A DNA stretch of 64,000 nucleotides, from assembly GCF_009650215.1 (NCBI RefSeq), contig NZ_CP045851.1, positions 620,001 through 684,000 of the forward strand, in the 5' to 3' direction. Below are positions 1 through 8,254 of the stretch, in pieces (the stretch's first letter is position 1; every line of letters begins with the position of its first letter). The translations under genes were made by a program, and so were the position numbers. The stretch comes from Actinomarinicola tropica. Its GTDB lineage: Bacteria > Actinomycetota > Acidimicrobiia > Acidimicrobiales > SKKL01. The notes under the pieces are model-generated. The model ran no database searches. It saw only the letters and a list, made by a program, of their open reading frames with translations, and had not been told where the DNA came from.

Positions 1-151
1 CGGCCCGCATGACGCGCTGGTCGGCCCGCAGTTCAGTGGCGTCGCCGGCGACGAAGGCGCCGAGGTAGGCGGGGAGCAGTGAGAAGCCGCAAGGGTTGAA
101 CGTGGCGACCATGCCTGCGGTGAAGGCGAGCGCGACGGGGGCGCTGATCAT
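1..151 (-). CDS. ccdA: CcdA/DsbD-type thiol-redox membrane protein, N-terminal part
   Basis: Partial gene running off the left edge; only about 50 residues are visible. The N-terminus has the hydrophobic CcdA signature TAGMVATFNPCGFSLLPAYL, with the Pro-Cys-Gly of the first membrane segment that relays electrons. CcdA proteins carry reducing power from cytoplasmic thioredoxin across the membrane to extracytoplasmic thioredoxin-like proteins. The ATG at 149-151 (minus strand) has a GAGGAG ribosome site about 8 nt upstream. It is divergent from the thioredoxin-like gene at 215, its expected electron acceptor. The family call is firm; the C-terminal part cannot be judged. Confidence 0.85.
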   Translation of the reverse strand, partial: MISAPVALAFTAGMVATFNPCGFSLLPAYLGAFVAGDATELRADQRVMRA

Positions 152-174
152 CGGGGGCTCTCCTCGGCGTCGAA

Positions 175-193
175 CAACGACGCGATGTAGTAC
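175..193. promoter_or_regulatory. Candidate BlaI-type operator between ccdA and tlpA-like genes
   Basis: An 8-3-8 inverted arrangement, CAACGACG-cga-TGTAGTAC, matches 12 of 16 half-site positions of the perfect palindrome at 15040-15058. It lies between two divergent redox genes, where one site could control both. The match is imperfect, so this is inference. Confidence 0.35.
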
Positions 194-214
194 ACAGGAT
201 CAGCGTAGGGCACA

Positions 215-778
215 ATGGCCTCCGTGGCGCCAGCAACAACGAGCTCGACCAGTGGGCGGCGACGAGTCGCAGTGGTCGTCGTGGTGGTGGTCGTCGCTGG
301 TTGGTTGGGGTGGACGGCGCTGCGCCAGCCGGCCCTTCCCGAGTTCGTGGCCTCGGGTGAGCCGGTCGAACTGCCCGCCGACAGGGACTTCCCGGCGGTG
401 TCGCTCGAGCAGTTCGAGGGGATGCTGGTAGGTCAGCAGGGTCGCCCGGTGGTGGTGAACATCTGGGCCTCCTGGTGTGCGCCGTGTCGCACGGAGATGC
501 CCCTGCTCGACGAGGCGGCCCGATCGTACGGGTCCGAGGTGGTGATCCTCGGTGTCGCGTCCAAGGATGACCCGGAAGAAGCGGAGCGCTTCCTCGATGA
601 GCTGGGCATCACGTACCCCAACGTGTTCGACGAGTCCGGCCAGATCCGCGTCGCGCTCGGACTCACCGCCTACCCGACGACCTACGTGTTCGGTGCCGAC
701 GGGCAGCTCCGCGCCCGGGTCAACGGTGGCATCTCCGAGCAACGACTCGCCGGCCTGATCGAGGACGCGCTGCGGTGA
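215..778 (+). CDS. TlpA/ResA-like extracytoplasmic thioredoxin
   Basis: A 187-residue protein with a short basic N-terminus, one long Val-rich membrane anchor (about residues 18-32), then a thioredoxin fold. The active site WASWCAPCRTEMP lies near residues 85-97, with both redox cysteines in a CAPC motif and a Trp before it, as in TlpA/ResA/CcmG. A YPTTYVFGADG strand near residues 152-162 supplies the family's cis-proline region. It probably reduces disulfides outside the membrane, perhaps on cytochrome c or copper proteins, fed by the divergent CcdA. It overlaps the next gene by 4 bp (ATGA), so the two are probably co-translated. Confidence 0.9.
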   Translation: MASVAPATTSSTSGRRRVAVVVVVVVVAGWLGWTALRQPALPEFVASGEPVELPADRDFPAVSLEQFEGMLVGQQGRPVVVNIWASWCAPCRTEMPLLDEAARSYGSEVVILGVASKDDPEEAERFLDELGITYPNVFDESGQIRVALGLTAYPTTYVFGADGQLRARVNGGISEQRLAGLIEDALR

Positions 779-1488
779 TCGACTTCGGCCTCGTCGTCTC
801 CTTGATCGCGGCCATCGGAGCTCCGGCACTGCTCGCCATCCGATGGGCCTCATACGACGACTGGGGCTCGAACTTCCTCGACGACGTGACCGTCCCACTC
901 CTGGTCGGCCTGGTGACGGGCAGGCTGGTGACCCTCGCCCTCGACGACCCGAACTCGATCGGGAGCCTGTCGGACATGTTGGTGATCCGCAGCGGGGTCG
1001 AGTTCTGGCCCGGGGTTGCCGCGGCCGCGGGCGTGGTGGCCTGGCAGGCGAACCGTGCCCACCGGTCACCACTCGAGCGCCTGGCCGCGCTCGCCCCCCT
1101 CGCACTCGTCGGCTATGCGGCCTACGAGGCGACCTGTGTGTTCCGCGACGGATGCCTCGGCCCGGTGTCGCCGGTGGGGCTGCGCCCACCCGGGCTGCAG
1201 ACCACGATGCTGCCGGTCGGGTGGCTGATGGCGGCAGCCACCCTCGCCGGTGCGGTGATCGTGCACCGACTACAGGATCGTGTCCGGCCCACGGTCGTGG
1301 TCGCGACTGCGGCGGCCATCGTCGCGGCCGTGCGGTCGCTCGGTTCCGTGTGGCTGCCGCACGTCGGCGATGGCATGACCCGCCAGCACCAGACGTCCAT
1401 CGCCGTTCTCCTCGTGGCCACCGCGGCCCTCGTCGCAGCGGCCTCCCGGAGTGTGGGCCCCACCGAGCCGGCTGTGCCAGATGGCTGA
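775..1488 (+). CDS. Polytopic membrane protein, possibly Lgt-like
   Basis: A 237-residue protein with about six or seven hydrophobic segments and short loops. Starts at an ATG overlapping the TlpA-like stop (ATGA). The segment IRSGVEFWPGVAAAAGVVAW recalls the membrane core of prolipoprotein diacylglyceryl transferase (Lgt) relatives, and an extracytoplasmic loop has two cysteines (CVFRDGC). I do not see enough Lgt catalytic residues to assign that activity. Coupling to the thioredoxin-like gene suggests a role in the same membrane redox or lipoprotein maturation step. Function is otherwise unknown. Confidence 0.7.
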   Translation: MIDFGLVVSLIAAIGAPALLAIRWASYDDWGSNFLDDVTVPLLVGLVTGRLVTLALDDPNSIGSLSDMLVIRSGVEFWPGVAAAAGVVAWQANRAHRSPLERLAALAPLALVGYAAYEATCVFRDGCLGPVSPVGLRPPGLQTTMLPVGWLMAAATLAGAVIVHRLQDRVRPTVVVATAAAIVAAVRSLGSVWLPHVGDGMTRQHQTSIAVLLVATAALVAAASRSVGPTEPAVPDG

Positions 1489-2061
1489 CCGGCGGCATGC
1501 TCGTCCGGTGATCGTGGCCGGGCTGGTGAAACGATGCAGACCTGCCGCCCTGCAGCTGCCGGACGCCGGGTCGTGCCCTCGGAGTAGCGGCGCACCTCCT
1601 TCGAGGGATCGAGGCGGAGATCTGGGCCCGACTGGATGTCGGGCGCAGCGGCCCGAGCACCATGCGAGCGCGGTCGACACGCTGGCGAGGACGAAGAGCG
1701 CCCAGATGTCCGGCCCGAAGCTGGCGCCGGGGACCGTGACGGAGACCTCAGTGGCGAAGTGCGGCGACGACGAGTGGTCGAACGTCTCGGTAGGTGACCG
1801 CAGGCGGGAGTCCGTAGTTCGCGCCGATGCGAACGGCGCCTGGTCCGGAGACCATGGCGGTATGCCCAAGGACCAGCCGTCTCAGAGTGGCCCTCACCAA
1901 CGGCGCCGGAGGCTGGCTGAGCCGCGACCACGTCGCCGACGGGTTGAGCCGGCGATGCGTGGTGCGCTCGGCCGCCACCACGAACCATGCCCGCCCTCAC
2001 CGCGTCGTGCCGCCACGACACCCGCTCGTCTCGGTCGTTCCCGCGAGGACCGCCCCCGTCG
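1489..2061. other. Gap of about 570 bp without a convincing gene
   Basis: Open frames exist on both strands but have arginine/proline-rich compositions of shadow type and no recognisable motif. A hydrophobic stretch on the minus strand around 1690-1730 (PDIWALFVLASVSTALAW) could be a relic of a membrane protein. The stretch lies just before a SHOCT-domain relic, so it is probably decayed coding DNA. Confidence 0.4.
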
Positions 2062-2148
2062 CGGGCCAAAGAGATCCTCGAGGAGCGCTACGCCAGCGGC
2101 GAGCTCTCCGCCGAGGAGTATCGCGAACGACTCGACCACCTCCGATGA
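2062..2148 (+). pseudogene. Relic of a SHOCT-domain membrane protein (C-terminus only)
   Basis: In one frame the DNA reads AKEILEERYASGELSAEEY and continues ...RERLDHLR to a stop at 2146-2148. This is a complete SHOCT (short C-terminal) domain, the helical hairpin that normally follows a short membrane segment. No start codon or membrane segment precedes it in frame, so only the 3' end of the gene survives. SHOCT proteins are common next to copper-resistance genes. The domain call is strong; the alternative of an unusual-start mini-protein cannot be excluded. Confidence 0.6.
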
Positions 2149-2183
2149 TGCCACCGATCCCACCAGCAACCAGGAGCAAACCA

Positions 2184-2468
2184 ATGCCCACCACCGACCC
2201 CGCTGCGACCGACCAGCAGACCCACGGACCGGATCCCGGCCCGTCCGGCGGGCACCAGATGGACAGCCGGATGATGTGGGCCATGATGCTCGGCTGCTGC
2301 CTGGCCATCCCCCTCGCCCTCATCATCGGTGGCGCCGGCTTCGCCGGGTTCGCCGGCGCCAGTCCTTGGCTCATCGGCGCCGGCGTCGTCCTCGCCGTCG
2401 CCCTCGTCGTCGTCCGGCGCAGCTCCGCCGGAGCCCACTGCGACACGCCGCCGAATGGCCATGGCTGA
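2184..2468 (+). CDS. Small membrane protein, DUF2933-like
   Basis: A 94-residue protein with a hydrophilic, Pro/Gly/Gln-rich N-terminus (about 30 residues), then two close hydrophobic helices; the first begins MDSRMMWAMMLGCCLAIPL. The AGGAG at 2172-2176 lies 7 nt before the ATG and decides this start. The pattern (Met-rich entry, CC pair, two short helices, polar tail) resembles DUF2933/copper-island small proteins such as the one at 8255-8464. It sits 36 nt after the SHOCT relic and upstream of a cupredoxin. No enzymatic motif; role unknown. Confidence 0.65.
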   Translation: MPTTDPAATDQQTHGPDPGPSGGHQMDSRMMWAMMLGCCLAIPLALIIGGAGFAGFAGASPWLIGAGVVLAVALVVVRRSSAGAHCDTPPNGHG

Positions 2469-2595
2469 CATCGCCCCGTTGGGCCCGGCAATTCACCGCC
2501 GCACCGAGACGAAGGTCTGGTGACCGGCGTCGATGTCACTGCACATCGCCCACATGTCGGCACACATCGACACAGCGTCGAGCCGACCGAGTCGT

Positions 2596-2614
2596 CTCCT
2601 ACAGAATGTCGTAC
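2596..2614. promoter_or_regulatory. Candidate BlaI-type operator upstream of cupredoxin
   Basis: CTCCTACA-gaa-TGTCGTAC matches 13 of 16 half-site positions of the palindrome at 15040-15058, with the same 3-nt spacer. It lies 38 bp before the cupredoxin start, a suitable place for repression. Confidence 0.4.
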
Positions 2615-2651
2615 TACCGTCGGGCACACGATGTCCGCAGGAAGGGAATTG

Positions 2652-3113
2652 ATGAAGCGCTTCGCAGCACTTGCCACTGTTCTGTTCGCTCTCGGTCTGC
2701 TCCTAGCCGGCTGCGGCTCCGATGACGACCAGTCCGACCAGGGCGGCGACACTGGCGACCAAACCGACGAAGAGATGATGGAAACTGGCGACGACGGCCA
2801 CGACGAGGGCGGCCACAACGAGTCCAGCGACATCGCCGCCGACTCGCGGCGCATCGAGGTGACCGCCGACTCGTTTGCCTTCGACCCGGCTGAGATCCGC
2901 GTCGCCGCCGGCGAGGACATCGCCATCGTGTTGACCTCGACCGACATCCTCCACGACCTGACCATCGACGAGCTCGACGCCCACGTGGCCGCCGACCGGG
3001 GTGAAACCGCCGAGGGAGGCTTCACCGCCGACGAGCCCGGGCGCTACACCTACTACTGCACGGTGGCCGGACACCGCGAGGCCGGCATGGAGGGCACTCT
3101 CATCGTGGAGTGA
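2652..3113 (+). CDS. Lipid-anchored cupredoxin (type-1 copper protein)
   Basis: A 153-residue lipoprotein: MKRF then a hydrophobic signal and lipobox LLAGC, a linker rich in Asp, Glu, Met and His (about residues 22-60), then a cupredoxin domain. The likely type-1 copper ligands are all visible: His in LHDLTID, and Cys, His and Met in YYCTVAGHREAGMEG. The ATG at 2652 follows AGGAAGGGAA; an in-frame ATG at 2631 has no better site and would add residues before the signal. The acidic His/Met linker could also bind copper. Probably binds or shuttles copper outside the membrane. A close paralogue lies at 16537-16995. Confidence 0.88.
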   Translation: MKRFAALATVLFALGLLLAGCGSDDDQSDQGGDTGDQTDEEMMETGDDGHDEGGHNESSDIAADSRRIEVTADSFAFDPAEIRVAAGEDIAIVLTSTDILHDLTIDELDAHVAADRGETAEGGFTADEPGRYTYYCTVAGHREAGMEGTLIVE

Positions 3114-3198
3114 CGACCCTCGTGGTGAAGGGCCCTCGCCTGCGCGGAGTGACGACTGCCGTGGGTGTGGCCGATCCGCACGTGACGGCGACGAGCAC

Positions 3199-3206
3199 CC
3201 CAACGT
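3199..3206. repeat. Left 8-bp target-site duplication of the IS
   Basis: CCCAACGT immediately outside the left inverted repeat; the identical 8-mer lies immediately outside the right one at 4614-4621. Eight-bp duplications are the rule in the ISL3 family. Confidence 0.85.
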
Positions 3207-3237
3207 GGCGCTTCGCGTTTCAGCGGGGAGTGACGGT
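3207..3237 (+). repeat. Left terminal inverted repeat of ISL3 element
   Basis: Begins GGCGCTTCGCG and pairs with the reverse complement of 4583-4613; five mismatches over 31 positions. It contains the last codons of the transposase gene. Confidence 0.88.
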
Positions 3238-4512
3238 GGCGAGTAGCGCCCAGTTGGGGCGGCCGGCGTAGAGCAGGGCGCGGACGCGGTAGTGGGCGAA
3301 GCGGCGGAACCCGAAGGCCACCCGCTTGACCCTCTTGATGAGGTTGTTGATCGCCTCGGTCGGCCCGTTGGACACGCGAGCCCGGTGCCAGGCGGCGATC
3401 TGGTGGCGCCACTTGGTGATGGTGCGGCCGAGCTGGCGGACCTCGGGCGGGCAGGACTCGTCTTGGAGGTCGTGGCCGAGCCGATCGATGAACTCGGCAG
3501 CGACGGTGGGGTCGTCGATGTCGTAGATGCCGCGCACGGTCTCCTTGGCGTGCCACGCGGTGCGGACCTCGCCTCGGGGGTCACCGGCGTCGAGCAGTCC
3601 CAACAGCTTCTCTCTGCCCTTGTCGTCGAGGCGTTCGTCGGCTCGGGTCAACAGCCGCCTGGATCGGTAGAGCGGGTCGTCCTTGCGGCCCCGATGCCCC
3701 AGGGTGTCCTGCTGGACGCGGCGGCGGACCTCGTCGAGGCGCTGGTTGGCGAGCTTGATGAGATGGAACGGGTCGGCGACCTGGCCGGCGTCGGGCAGCA
3801 TCGTGTCGAACGCGAGGCGCCACGGCCCCGACAGGTCCAGCACCGCCCAGGCGATCGCGTCACGCCATGTGACGGGCATGGCCGCCAACCACGCGCACAG
3901 CCCCGCCGAGGAGCGCCCTTCGATCACGTCGAGCAGCTGGCCCGAGGTGACATCGGTGATCGAGGTCGACCACGCCTGGGTCCGCCATCGACCCAGCCGG
4001 GCGAACAGCACCTCATCGACCCCGAGCGCCGCCACCGCGCCGACCCGTGTCTGGTCGGCGTCGAGCAGCGCGGTCCCGTAGGCGATCACGGCGTCGTTGA
4101 TCGCGTGCCAGTCCGCGCCGAGCTCAGCCGCGACATCGGACACGGCCCGGCCGTTGCGGCCGACCTGGCGGGTCGCCCACCGCCCAGCCCGGTCGGTCAC
4201 CGACAACCGCGGCGCGGCGATCCGCGGGTCCTCATGGGTCCACGACCCCTGCCGGCACCACCGCCTCGGACAGCAGAACCGGTGCTTGCGCCACCGCAAC
4301 GTCACCGGGCGGCCGAAGCAGGTGAGATCGACCAGCTCGACCACCGGCCGGTCCTTGACCCACGCCCGCTCCCCGCAGTTCGGACAGACCGGCGCGTCCA
4401 CGATCGACTCGACGGTGATCTCGAGCCGGCCGACCAGCGGCTCGACCACCTCGAGGACCTTCACAGCGCCAAGACCGACAAGAAGCTCGCACGCGCGCGT
4501 AGCGTTGAACAC
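3220..4512 (-). CDS. ISL3-family transposase
   Basis: A 430-residue intact transposase. The N-terminus has a zinc-ribbon-like CPNCGERAW (about residues 42-50) with a second cysteine pair further on (FCCPRRWC), used for DNA binding. The catalytic part follows with ALGVDEVLFA (about 162-171, first Asp of the DDE triad), DLSGPWRLAFD (second region) and DPFHLIKLANQRLDEVRRR, typical of DDE_Tnp_ISL3. The C-terminus has SNGPTEAINNLIKRVKRVAF, containing the family's final Glu. Length is normal and the ends of the element are intact, so it is probably active. Confidence 0.95.
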   Translation of the reverse strand: MFNATRACELLVGLGAVKVLEVVEPLVGRLEITVESIVDAPVCPNCGERAWVKDRPVVELVDLTCFGRPVTLRWRKHRFCCPRRWCRQGSWTHEDPRIAAPRLSVTDRAGRWATRQVGRNGRAVSDVAAELGADWHAINDAVIAYGTALLDADQTRVGAVAALGVDEVLFARLGRWRTQAWSTSITDVTSGQLLDVIEGRSSAGLCAWLAAMPVTWRDAIAWAVLDLSGPWRLAFDTMLPDAGQVADPFHLIKLANQRLDEVRRRVQQDTLGHRGRKDDPLYRSRRLLTRADERLDDKGREKLLGLLDAGDPRGEVRTAWHAKETVRGIYDIDDPTVAAEFIDRLGHDLQDESCPPEVRQLGRTITKWRHQIAAWHRARVSNGPTEAINNLIKRVKRVAFGFRRFAHYRVRALLYAGRPNWALLATVTPR

Positions 4513-4582
4513 AGCAGGGGCACCTCGGACTCGACGACGTCAGACATCGCCAAGTTCGCAGGGCCCCTGCTACGCGTCAGGG

Positions 4583-4613
4583 ACCCTCACACCCCGCTCA
4601 TCCGCGAAGCGCC
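4583..4613 (-). repeat. Right terminal inverted repeat of ISL3 element
   Basis: Reverse-complement partner of 3207-3237; its outer end reads CGCGAAGCGCC up to 4613. Confidence 0.88.
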
Positions 4614-4621
4614 CCCAACGT
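4614..4621. repeat. Right 8-bp target-site duplication of the IS
   Basis: CCCAACGT, identical to 3199-3206. Confidence 0.85.
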
Positions 4622-4753
4622 CGGGTCCATTGCGCGCGCCGACGGGCAGCGCGCTCTCTTCCGTAGCTGCCCGTAGTGCGCTCCGTCGGAGGCCCGGATG
4701 GCGCGAGCCGGCGCGTGTGGCCTGATGGCAGCACACGACCTCGGAGGTGGACG

Positions 4754-5425
4754 ATGTCCGGTTACGGCTATGGGCTGTGGTTGCTGGTGGTCGTGAACTC
4801 TGCGGTGTTCGTCCTCTTCGCAGCCAGCTTCTTTCGGCCCCGAACGGGTCGGGATTGGAAGGTCATGGGCGGCTTCTCGGCGTTCGTGGTCGCGCTCATG
4901 GTGGAGATGTACGGGTTTCCGCTCACGATCTACCTGCTGTCAGGCTGGCTCGGGAGCCGCTTCGATTTCCTGACCCTCACCCACGACGGCGGCCACCTGT
5001 GGAGCGAGCTGATCGGCTGGACCGGCGATCCGCACCTCAGCCCGTTTCACTTGGCGAGCTACGTGTTCATCGGGGGCGGGTTCTGGGCGATCGCCGCGGC
5101 CTGGCCGGTGCTGCTGCGCGCCACCAAGCAGGGAGAGGTTGCCAGCACAGGCCTGTACGCCCGGGTGCGACACCCCCAGTACGTGGGATTCCTCGCCATC
5201 ATGATCGGGTTCTTGCTCCAGTGGCCGACGATCCCGACGCTGGCGATGTTCCCGATCCTCGTCTGCATCTACCGAAGATTGGCGATCCGCGAAGAGCACG
5301 TCGTCGCCACCGCCTTCGGTGACGATTGGCACCGCTACGCCGACGCCACGCCACGCTTTGCCCCGAGGCTTCGCCGTCGAGCCCGGCCGGTGAGCCCGCC
5401 CAGTGTCGGCACGCCGATGCCATGA
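4754..5425 (+). CDS. ICMT/phospholipid-methyltransferase-like membrane methyltransferase
   Basis: A 223-residue protein with about five membrane segments. The C-terminal half has the isoprenylcysteine carboxyl methyltransferase/PEMT signature GLYARVRHPQYVGFLAIM (about residues 134-151), where RHPQY helps bind S-adenosylmethionine, followed by REEHVVATAFGDDWHRY with the family's Glu-Glu and Tyr. The ATG at 4754 follows GGAGGTGG and is preferred to an upstream in-frame start. Such genes are frequent in actinobacterial copper islands, but the substrate is unknown. It overlaps the next gene by 4 bp, so the pair is co-translated. Confidence 0.85.
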   Translation: MSGYGYGLWLLVVVNSAVFVLFAASFFRPRTGRDWKVMGGFSAFVVALMVEMYGFPLTIYLLSGWLGSRFDFLTLTHDGGHLWSELIGWTGDPHLSPFHLASYVFIGGGFWAIAAAWPVLLRATKQGEVASTGLYARVRHPQYVGFLAIMIGFLLQWPTIPTLAMFPILVCIYRRLAIREEHVVATAFGDDWHRYADATPRFAPRLRRRARPVSPPSVGTPMP

Positions 5426-6381
5426 GCGCTCTGCCGGTCGGCCGTCCGGACCCTGGACGGATGCTGTGGATCACCGCTGCGTGGGGTGCGTGCTTCGTCG
5501 CAATCCGATGGGGCCTGCGGGATGCACCAGTGCTGTGGTTCGCCGCGCTGCGAGCGCTCGTAGCCGGAGTGGCGCTCATCGTCGTCGCGCGGGTGCAACA
5601 CCGACCACAGCCCTCCGACTGGCGGGCCTGGAGGCTGATCACCCTCTTGGCGATCACGAACGCCAGCATTGCCTTCGCGGCGATGTTCGCCGGCGTCGAC
5701 GGCCTCGCCACCGGCGCTGCGGCGGTTCTTGCCAACGCCCAGCCGCTGCTGATCCTGCTGCCGGCGTGGTGGCTCTACGGCGAGCGCGTGAGCGCCCAGT
5801 CGGGCGCAGCGCTCTTCGTCGGATTCGTCGGGCTGCTCGTCGTCACCGTCCCCGGCGGCGGCGGGTCCGGTGCATCGTTGTCGATCCTCGCCGCGGTCGC
5901 GATCACGGCCGGGACGTTGCTGTCCAGGCGACTCGCCGGCATCGACGTCGTCCAGGCCACCGGCTGGCACTTGCTCATCGGTGGTGTCGTTCTCGCCGCC
6001 GCGGCCGGTGCGGTTGAGGGCGTGCCCCGGATCGACTGGACCGTTCGCTTCGTCGCGTCCCTTGCTTTCCTGGCCCTGGTCGGGACGGCGCTGGCGTATT
6101 GGGCGTGGTTCACCGAGACGCTGCGCTGTCCGCTCGGCTCGCTCGCTGCGTGGACCTTCCTGACGCCCGTGTTCGGCGTCGGCTTCGGCGTGCTGCTGAC
6201 CAACGAGTCCCCCGACCCTTGGGTGGCCACCGGGGTGGTACTCGTGCTTGCGTCGCTCTGGGTCAGCGTTCAGGGCACTCCAGGTCATCGTCGCGCCGAG
6301 TCGCCTATCGGGGACCTCGAGCAATCTGGCGGAGATGGCAGCGCTGAACGAGCGCCGCGATCTCCTCGGGCTCGTCGCTGA
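5422..6381 (+). CDS. EamA/DMT-family transporter
   Basis: About 319 residues with ten hydrophobic helices arranged as two EamA repeats, each of about 130 residues; the first starts MLWITAAWGACFVAIRWGLR and shows the family's WG and R-alpha pattern. Probably exports a small metabolite; the substrate is not predictable. The ATG overlaps the preceding stop (ATGA). The C-terminal 30 residues are polar and arginine-rich, and the gene end overlaps the convergent LOG-like gene by 77 bp, so the last part of this frame may be a non-essential extension. Confidence 0.85.
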   Translation: MSALPVGRPDPGRMLWITAAWGACFVAIRWGLRDAPVLWFAALRALVAGVALIVVARVQHRPQPSDWRAWRLITLLAITNASIAFAAMFAGVDGLATGAAAVLANAQPLLILLPAWWLYGERVSAQSGAALFVGFVGLLVVTVPGGGGSGASLSILAAVAITAGTLLSRRLAGIDVVQATGWHLLIGGVVLAAAAGAVEGVPRIDWTVRFVASLAFLALVGTALAYWAWFTETLRCPLGSLAAWTFLTPVFGVGFGVLLTNESPDPWVATGVVLVLASLWVSVQGTPGHRRAESPIGDLEQSGGDGSAERAPRSPRARR

Positions 6382-7009
6382 CGACGAGCAGGTCTGTATC
6401 GCCTGGGCCCGTGAAGCCGTTGGCCTCCAGCGCCTCGCCCAGCCAGTTGACCAGGCCGCCCCAGTGGTGATGTCCGACGAGGACCACAGGGAACTCGTGG
6501 ATCTTTCCCGTCTGGACGAGGGTCAACGCCTCGAAGAGCTCGTCGAGGGTCCCGAATCCGCCAGGCATGACGACGAAGGCGGAGGCGTATCGGACGAACA
6601 TGAGCTTGCGGGCGAAGAAGTAGCGGAACGTCAGGGCCACGTCGAGGTGATTGTTGAGGTGCTGTTCGTGCGGCAGCTCGACACCGAGACCGACCGACGT
6701 CGCTCCAACGTCTCGCGCCCCTCGGTTGGCTGCCTCCATCAGTCCAGGCCCACCGCCGGTGATCACGGCGAAGCCGGCTCGTCCGAGCTCAGCGGTGACC
6801 CGGCGCGCCAGCTCGTAGCGAGGGTCGTCGTGGGCGACCCGAGCCGACCCGAACACCGACACCGCCTTCCCGATCGACGCAAGGGTTGCGAATCCAGTGG
6901 CGACCTCGTGCCGGATCCGATCGACGCGCTCGCCGTCGCCGTCGCCGGATCCGACCGCGTGCAGGCAGTGCAGAAGGTCTTCGTCAGCGGTGCGCGGGTT
7001 CGGCGTCAT
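6305..7009 (-). CDS. LOG-family (TIGR00730) nucleotide phosphoribohydrolase-like protein
   Basis: A 234-residue Rossmann-fold protein with both hallmark motifs: GGGPGLMEAANRGA (about residues 85-98) and PGGFGTLDELFE (about 148-159), which in LOG enzymes hold the phosphate and catalyse release of the base from nucleoside 5'-monophosphates. The ATG at 7009 has GGGAG 7 nt upstream; a TTG four codons earlier lacks a good site. Its start lies inside the end of the upstream OLD-like nuclease (26-bp overlap), implying translational coupling. It could be a housekeeping phosphoribohydrolase, or a SLOG-type nucleotide sensor or effector partner of that nuclease; the sequence does not decide. Confidence 0.88.
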   Translation of the reverse strand: MTPNPRTADEDLLHCLHAVGSGDGDGERVDRIRHEVATGFATLASIGKAVSVFGSARVAHDDPRYELARRVTAELGRAGFAVITGGGPGLMEAANRGARDVGATSVGLGVELPHEQHLNNHLDVALTFRYFFARKLMFVRYASAFVVMPGGFGTLDELFEALTLVQTGKIHEFPVVLVGHHHWGGLVNWLGEALEANGFTGPGDTDLLVVSDEPEEIAALVQRCHLRQIARGPR

Positions 7010-8249
7010 GGCTGCTCCCAAGGAGGTCGCGCATCGCGATGGTCAACTCGACCACGCGGCGCAGATCCGCCGGGGCGTCCTCGGCGGTCAGGGCGTGAAA
7101 GTGCTGCCACGCCTGTTCGGGCTTGTGGCTGTGCCGCCGGAGCCCGACAACGGCTTCGAAGTCAGGCGCAAGCTCAACGACGTTCTCACCGCCGGACAGG
7201 GTGCGAATCCGCTCATTGAGCCGACGCTCCGACGCGATCGGTTGGCGATCGGGCGGCGCATCCCTGTCGTGGACGACAACGAACGGTACGCCGGTGGCTC
7301 GGCAGAGCCTGACGAACACCGGCAGGTTCGCCTTCCCGCCGCATTCGACGATGGAGATCCCGATGCGGTCGATGTCGATCCCAAGCGCGCGGAAGACGTG
7401 GGGGAGTGCGAGCTTCTCGGTGCGGCCCTCCACCAGGACGGCCACGTCGGCGAGGAACAGCTCACTGCGTTCGGCGTCGAACTCGCTCATGGCCCGAAAG
7501 CCGTCGGAGGCCGACAACGCCCCCGCCTGGTGGGCCGTCGTGCCGACGCTGAGGTCACGGGTGACAACAGCGAGTTCCTCGAGGCGGGCGACGTTCAGGA
7601 ACGCTGGGGCGTGCGTGCTGTAGATGACCTGGTTGCCGCCGGCGGCGAACTGGTGGAGGAGGCGGTACAGGTAGCGTTGCGCCTGGGGTCGCAGGTACAG
7701 CTCGGGTTCCTCGATGAGCAGCAGCACGCCGGACAGGTCACGCTCGCAGCAGCGCTCCAGCGCGGTGACCAACCTGCCCGCGCCGCTGCTGGGCGAGGCG
7801 CCGGAGCCCGCCTGCTCACGGATGGCGTCGGCGACCGCGGCGACGTCCGCGCCCGCGTGCGCCGCGGGTGGCACGATCGTGGTGGCGCGCTGTGCGCTGG
7901 GCAGGACAACGATCGGCCAGCCGCCGTGCCGTGTCGCGGTGCCGTCCTCGTAACGGACGGCGACCCGGCCTGCGGTGGTGATGGCCTCGACGGTGATCAC
8001 GCCGCTGATGTCGGCGTCCTCCGGCGTCGGCGCGGTGCCGCTCTCGTCGAGCAGAGCGATGGCGGCGAGAAGGTTGGACTTACCGGCGGCAGCTTCGCCG
8101 ACGAGGGCGGTCACCGCGCCGAGGCGCAGCTCGGTTGCGACGACGGTGCGGAACCCGCTCACGGCGACCTGTCGGATCGCGCACGTGCCGCCCGTCGGGA
8201 TCACCGAGCGGGCGGCGTCGTCATGGGCTGTGGTGCTGGGGTCTGACAT
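6984..8249 (-). CDS. OLD-like AAA ATPase-TOPRIM nuclease
   Basis: A 421-residue protein. The N-terminal ABC/AAA ATPase has Walker A GEAAAGKSN (about residues 41-49) and Walker B LLLIEEPELYLRP, with a YSTHAPAFL switch. The C-terminal TOPRIM domain has VAVLVEGRTEKLALP (catalytic Glu) and VVVHDRDAPP (the DxD motif). This order defines overcoming-lysogenization-defect (OLD) nucleases. It is shorter than typical OLD proteins (about 550-600 residues). Start ATG at 8249, 5 nt after the stop of the small membrane gene. OLD nucleases occur both in phage defence and alone; no UvrD-like GajB partner is present, so Gabija is excluded here. Confidence 0.88.
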   Translation of the reverse strand: MSDPSTTAHDDAARSVIPTGGTCAIRQVAVSGFRTVVATELRLGAVTALVGEAAAGKSNLLAAIALLDESGTAPTPEDADISGVITVEAITTAGRVAVRYEDGTATRHGGWPIVVLPSAQRATTIVPPAAHAGADVAAVADAIREQAGSGASPSSGAGRLVTALERCCERDLSGVLLLIEEPELYLRPQAQRYLYRLLHQFAAGGNQVIYSTHAPAFLNVARLEELAVVTRDLSVGTTAHQAGALSASDGFRAMSEFDAERSELFLADVAVLVEGRTEKLALPHVFRALGIDIDRIGISIVECGGKANLPVFVRLCRATGVPFVVVHDRDAPPDRQPIASERRLNERIRTLSGGENVVELAPDFEAVVGLRRHSHKPEQAWQHFHALTAEDAPADLRRVVELTIAMRDLLGSSHDAEPAHR

Positions 8250-8254
8250 CGCGG

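Larger units (their letters stand above)
3207..4613 (-). mobile_element. Complete ISL3-family insertion sequence
   Basis: A 1407-bp element bounded by imperfect 31-bp terminal inverted repeats (3207-3237 and 4583-4613; 26 of 31 positions match, the outer 11 bases GGCGCTTCGCG exactly) and flanked by perfect 8-bp direct repeats. It contains one intact transposase gene on the minus strand whose stop codon lies inside the left repeat. Intact ends, open frame and duplication show simple transposition with little later decay. It sits 93 bp downstream of the cupredoxin gene. Confidence 0.93.

Noticed and set aside
1122-2069. Minus-strand open frames over the first gap
   Set aside because: Arg/Pro/Ser-rich and without motifs; only one hydrophobic patch was noted.
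6984-8249. Gabija system
   Set aside because: The OLD-like protein has no UvrD-like GajB neighbour, and the partner is a LOG-like protein.
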